Shown here: positions 56,445-64,000 of the stretch, piece after piece
Numbering within the stretch: the first letter of the stretch is position 1
How the letters are laid out: every line of letters begins with the position of its first letter
Assembly (NCBI RefSeq): GCF_932526225.1
Contig: NC_064041.1
Location: 3,901,046 to 3,965,045 of the forward strand
Length of the DNA stretch: 64,000 nucleotides
Origin: Nematostella vectensis
Taxonomy: Eukaryota; Cnidaria; Anthozoa; Actiniaria; Edwardsiidae
Direction: 5' to 3'
Program-made: the position numbers and the translations under genes
The notes under the pieces: model-generated
Seen by the model: the letters and a program-made list of their open reading frames with translations, nothing else
Databases searched by the model: none
What the model was told of the DNA's origin: nothing

Positions 56445-57004
56445 GCCTTAGTTATAGCATTAATTTTCTCTATTATCAATTTATATTACCAGTAAATATG
56501 AAAGCGGTGTTATAACATTATTTATGCAGATAAATTTGATCTCGCACAAAAGTCACAGTTTATTACAAAATATAAGTGAGAAAGAAGTTTAAAAAACACA
56601 TTTTTTTCATGGCTTTCTCCGACCCGCCATGTTTTGTTCGTGCTTTTATACCATTGATGACAGAGAGTTGCTTGGAAACGGTTTCCCGCCAAAACACAAC
56701 ATAAAATAATTAGGGCGAAGTTTCCCGCTAAAATACAACACGAAATATTAAGCGCGAAGAACAGGGCACATGTGACAAACTGCGCCTAGAAAAGTATGCA
56801 TTTCCTTTGCCATGATTTCTTTACGGGCAACAATGTCGAAAACAGTCATCTTGAGTCAATTGAACGTAGAAGAATGGTTTGCAAAGCCCCTAGCTAAACA
56901 CGATTTCCGTGATGCTTAATGGTATGGCTACCTTTGGAAAACATAAAAATGTCGAAATACTGGCGCGGGGACGTTGCTTAGATACCGTGGCCTGGTTTTA
57001 CTGT

Positions 57005-61473
<4,469 letters not shown>

Positions 61474-64000
61474 CTAAAAACAACAAGAGAAAGAGAATGA
61501 GCTGGCAATTGACACTTTCTCTTTAGCATTTAGCATCATCACAGTAAGTAGCTTGGTTGTTGTACTCAAAAATAAAATGTATTGACAATCAGGCATGGGC
61601 AAATTGGCTGGATTTATCCTAAACCTTTTATCTTAAATTCACATCATCTATTTTAAACACCCCTCTGGTGTAAACACCTTAACACATTTTTATATTGGAC
61701 GTCTCTGTGGACCCACTGATACTAGCTAATCTCTGTTTTCTTTTTTTCATTTTCGTTTTGTCTGTTAATAATTAATTTAATCTCTAGAAGGGCTAGAAAT
61801 GGAGTTGTCTTATTTCCTATGCATATCAAGAAATATTTTGCTTAAAATGATATCCATTTCATGGCAAAAACAAAAATGGTATGAAAGATATGGAACAGAA
61901 TAACGACCAGAAAGCTTCTCACATAGGAGAAATAATTATAATCCAAAAAAATATCACGAGTCCTAAGCCAAATAAAGTCAATTTTTCGACATGGCACGGC
62001 TCACAAAAAATGGAGACAATGGCTTTTGTCTCACATCAGTTGAACAAAATGGCTATTGCATAATTAATTAGTTTTAGAAGTATTTTATAAATAAACTCCC
62101 TATTGTCTTTTATCGGTTTTAAGGCCCCTTGGAGATCCTAAAACTAAAAATGGACAAAATTAACAAGATAAAAACCACACTGTATTTATGGGTAAAAAAA
62201 CACTTTTAATGGGTACAAAACACCCTTAATTATCCCTAACAAAAAGTAGCTTTCTATAAGACACAAAGAGCTGACACTAATACTGAAAATCATTTTTTAC
62301 ATTTAGCTACCCTTACCAAATATTTAATAGCTAAAACTTATCATTTAATTTTTTTCATGTTTTTATCCCTTTGTATCTACTCTTTTTTCTTAAATCAATT
62401 TATATTACCTCATTAGTTTGAAAATATGTACAGCCCATGAATATCCCTATGCAGCTATTATAAGTCAGTGGGAGAATTCTTGTCAAATTTCTGGCCATCT
62501 CAAATCCACAAACTTTGAAAATTATCTCATACAGTACAGCCTTGTACTTTGTTCTTGAAAGGTCTCAAGATTATCCTGCTAGCAGAGTTTTTTTCCCGAT
62601 TGTTTCTATCAGCTCACTTATCCGTGTCTCGGCTCTATTCTTTTGTTTTCACTCTTGTTTGTGACACAAACAGACTCGCGACATGGACAAGTAAACTGAT
62701 AGAAAAAAAAAACAGGAAGAAAGCTCTGCAAGCAGGGTACAAGATCTTGCTCTTATTTTCTTCTTATATATGGTAACTCAACTTTATTCCAAATTTGTTT
62801 TTAAAAATAATCCAAGACTTACTTGGCTGAAAGGCTGTGTCCTACTGCCCTGACTGTTCACTATGACTGTTTCATAGATACAAATACATTTATTTTACCA
62901 GTCCTGATAACGACTTCTGGCGCACCAGCAACTCAGAGTTTCATGCTATTAGACAGCAATCATCAGGCTTTAGTCTTACCTAACAGTTCAGCTCCCTATT
63001 ATCATTCGTTGCATAGAGCAGCATTTTGTATGCTGCCAGTATTTTGTTACTTAGCTCAGTTTGTTTATTTAACAGTGAGCATCACATTTGTTGAGTATAT
63101 CTTGACAAGGCAAAGATTACAGTTTGATGGGCTGCTTCTGTACAGCTGTTTACTTTTACTAATGCATACTTAATGACAGATCATCTTCGAGAAAATAAAA
63201 AAAAATACACTGGCTATCTCACAGTCACTATCAAAGTAATCATCTGTGTAAGGAAATTGTTCTATTGATTTTCTAAGGAGTTTGAATTTTTCTATTTTAC
63301 TTAGTGACATCGCTTCTGGTTTCTTTTGTGTGAGTTCAAAAATAAAAATACAAATAATTGTTCTGTATCTTTTTAGTAAATAAAATGCATGATTACTTTT
63401 TTAAATCTACTGTTTATATTTACAAAGCAAATATTAAGATCATGTCCAAGTTTAACTAAGCTTAAAGCAGGTAGCACATGAAAACATACGCACTTTAAAA
63501 GAGTATTGATATGTTTTAAAAAAACAAAACCCCTGTCCTGTAGTAGCCAAGGGAATAAGTACAAAAATAGACTACATGAATAAACAAGAAGAGAAGTTAT
63601 GTTTGTACTCACAGACATAAAATAATACTATCATACAAGAAAACTATGAGGACGAATAAGGTTGGGTAATTTATACACAAATATTCATACAGACAGAAAA
63701 AATGTTAGCACAGCCAAAAGTGTGTTTTATGTATGGATAAGTAATTTATTTTTGTATGTGTACTAATTTTTATATCAATTGTGGAAGATTCCTTTTCTTA
63801 TTTGAATTTCAATATTATTATATTATACCATTATTACAGAGAGGCCAATTACAGTGCCATTGAAGGCAGCATACAAAATTTTTACTTGTGAAAAATTAAA
63901 ATTCTTTGCTTCTCGAACCATTATACAAAGTACTTTAATTTGCATCACTAAAATAACGTCCTTGAGAAACGAAATAATATGCAGTAAAAGGTGTCACAAA
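61474..64000. other. AT-rich region upstream of the visible stomatin exons
   Basis: No gene recognised on either strand. Stomatin exon 1 and its promoter may lie here or beyond the window end. One hairpin transposon at 62574-62737. Confidence 0.45.
62574..62737. mobile_element. Hairpin MITE, CCTGCTAGCAGAG family
   Basis: Ends TCCTGCTAGCAGAG and CTCTGCAAGCAGGG, flanked by TA, with a self-complementary interior (CTATCAGCTCACTTATCCGT against ACATGGACAAGTAAACTGAT). Clear relative of 41791-41946. Confidence 0.87.

Larger units (their letters stand above)
53838..57004. other. Intergenic region between GPCR and stomatin genes
   Basis: No gene recognised. Contains the element at 54410-54560, tandem copies of AATAGCCATGAGCAYGTGGTCTGTCAC at about 55815-55950 (also near 55510), a poly-C run at 56079, and the hairpin at 56317-56444. 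Confidence 0.5.

Overview
This window reads as nuclear DNA of an intron-rich early-branching animal, most likely an anthozoan cnidarian (sea anemone or coral). The evidence is a ShKT domain fused to a secreted enzyme, a TNF-receptor-like protein with a death domain, metazoan gene families with short introns and canonical splice sites, and many small hairpin transposons. The species call is inference; no search was possible. I assembled the genes by hand from protein-family similarity and splice-site phase, so exon borders are predictions.

Layout, left to right: (1) 102-2226 (+), 3' part of a TNF-receptor-superfamily gene with a death domain. (2) 2936-5112, minisatellites. (3) 5229-12739 (-), complete 7-exon gene for a secreted HExxH metallopeptidase with a C-terminal ShKT domain. 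(4) 15678-21289 (-), complete 5-exon gene for the centromeric histone H3 variant CENP-A. (5) 21690-28343 (+), head-to-head with CENP-A across about 400 bp, a 9-exon mitochondrial carrier (SLC25 family). (6) 29320-32097 (-), intronless WD-repeat protein. (7) 32.1-36.7 kb, transposon relics and one small CAAX-ended reading frame. (8) 36747-48912 (+), 14-exon glycerophosphodiester phosphodiesterase of the GPCPD1/GDE5 type. (9) 49663-50856 (-), GT31 glycosyltransferase. (10) 52986-53837 (-), class A GPCR. (11) 57005-61473 (-), stomatin, missing its first exon. (12) 61.5-64 kb, no gene recognised.

There is no single pathway linking these genes; this is an ordinary animal gene neighbourhood. What stands out is gene structure. 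Two adjacent, unrelated genes each carry a convincing U12-type (minor spliceosome) intron: an AT-AC one in the carrier and a GT-AG one in CENP-A.

The most striking feature is a repeated pattern in which tandem repeats grow from splice junctions. GPCPD1 has 21 head-to-tail 34-bp copies of the exon 7 acceptor, an intron (13) built almost wholly from 58 copies of a 30-bp unit carrying the last-exon acceptor, four 103-bp copies of the exon 9 donor, and a two-copy duplication of the exon 5 acceptor. Stomatin has three copies of an exon donor. The GT31 gene's stop codon lies inside another minisatellite.
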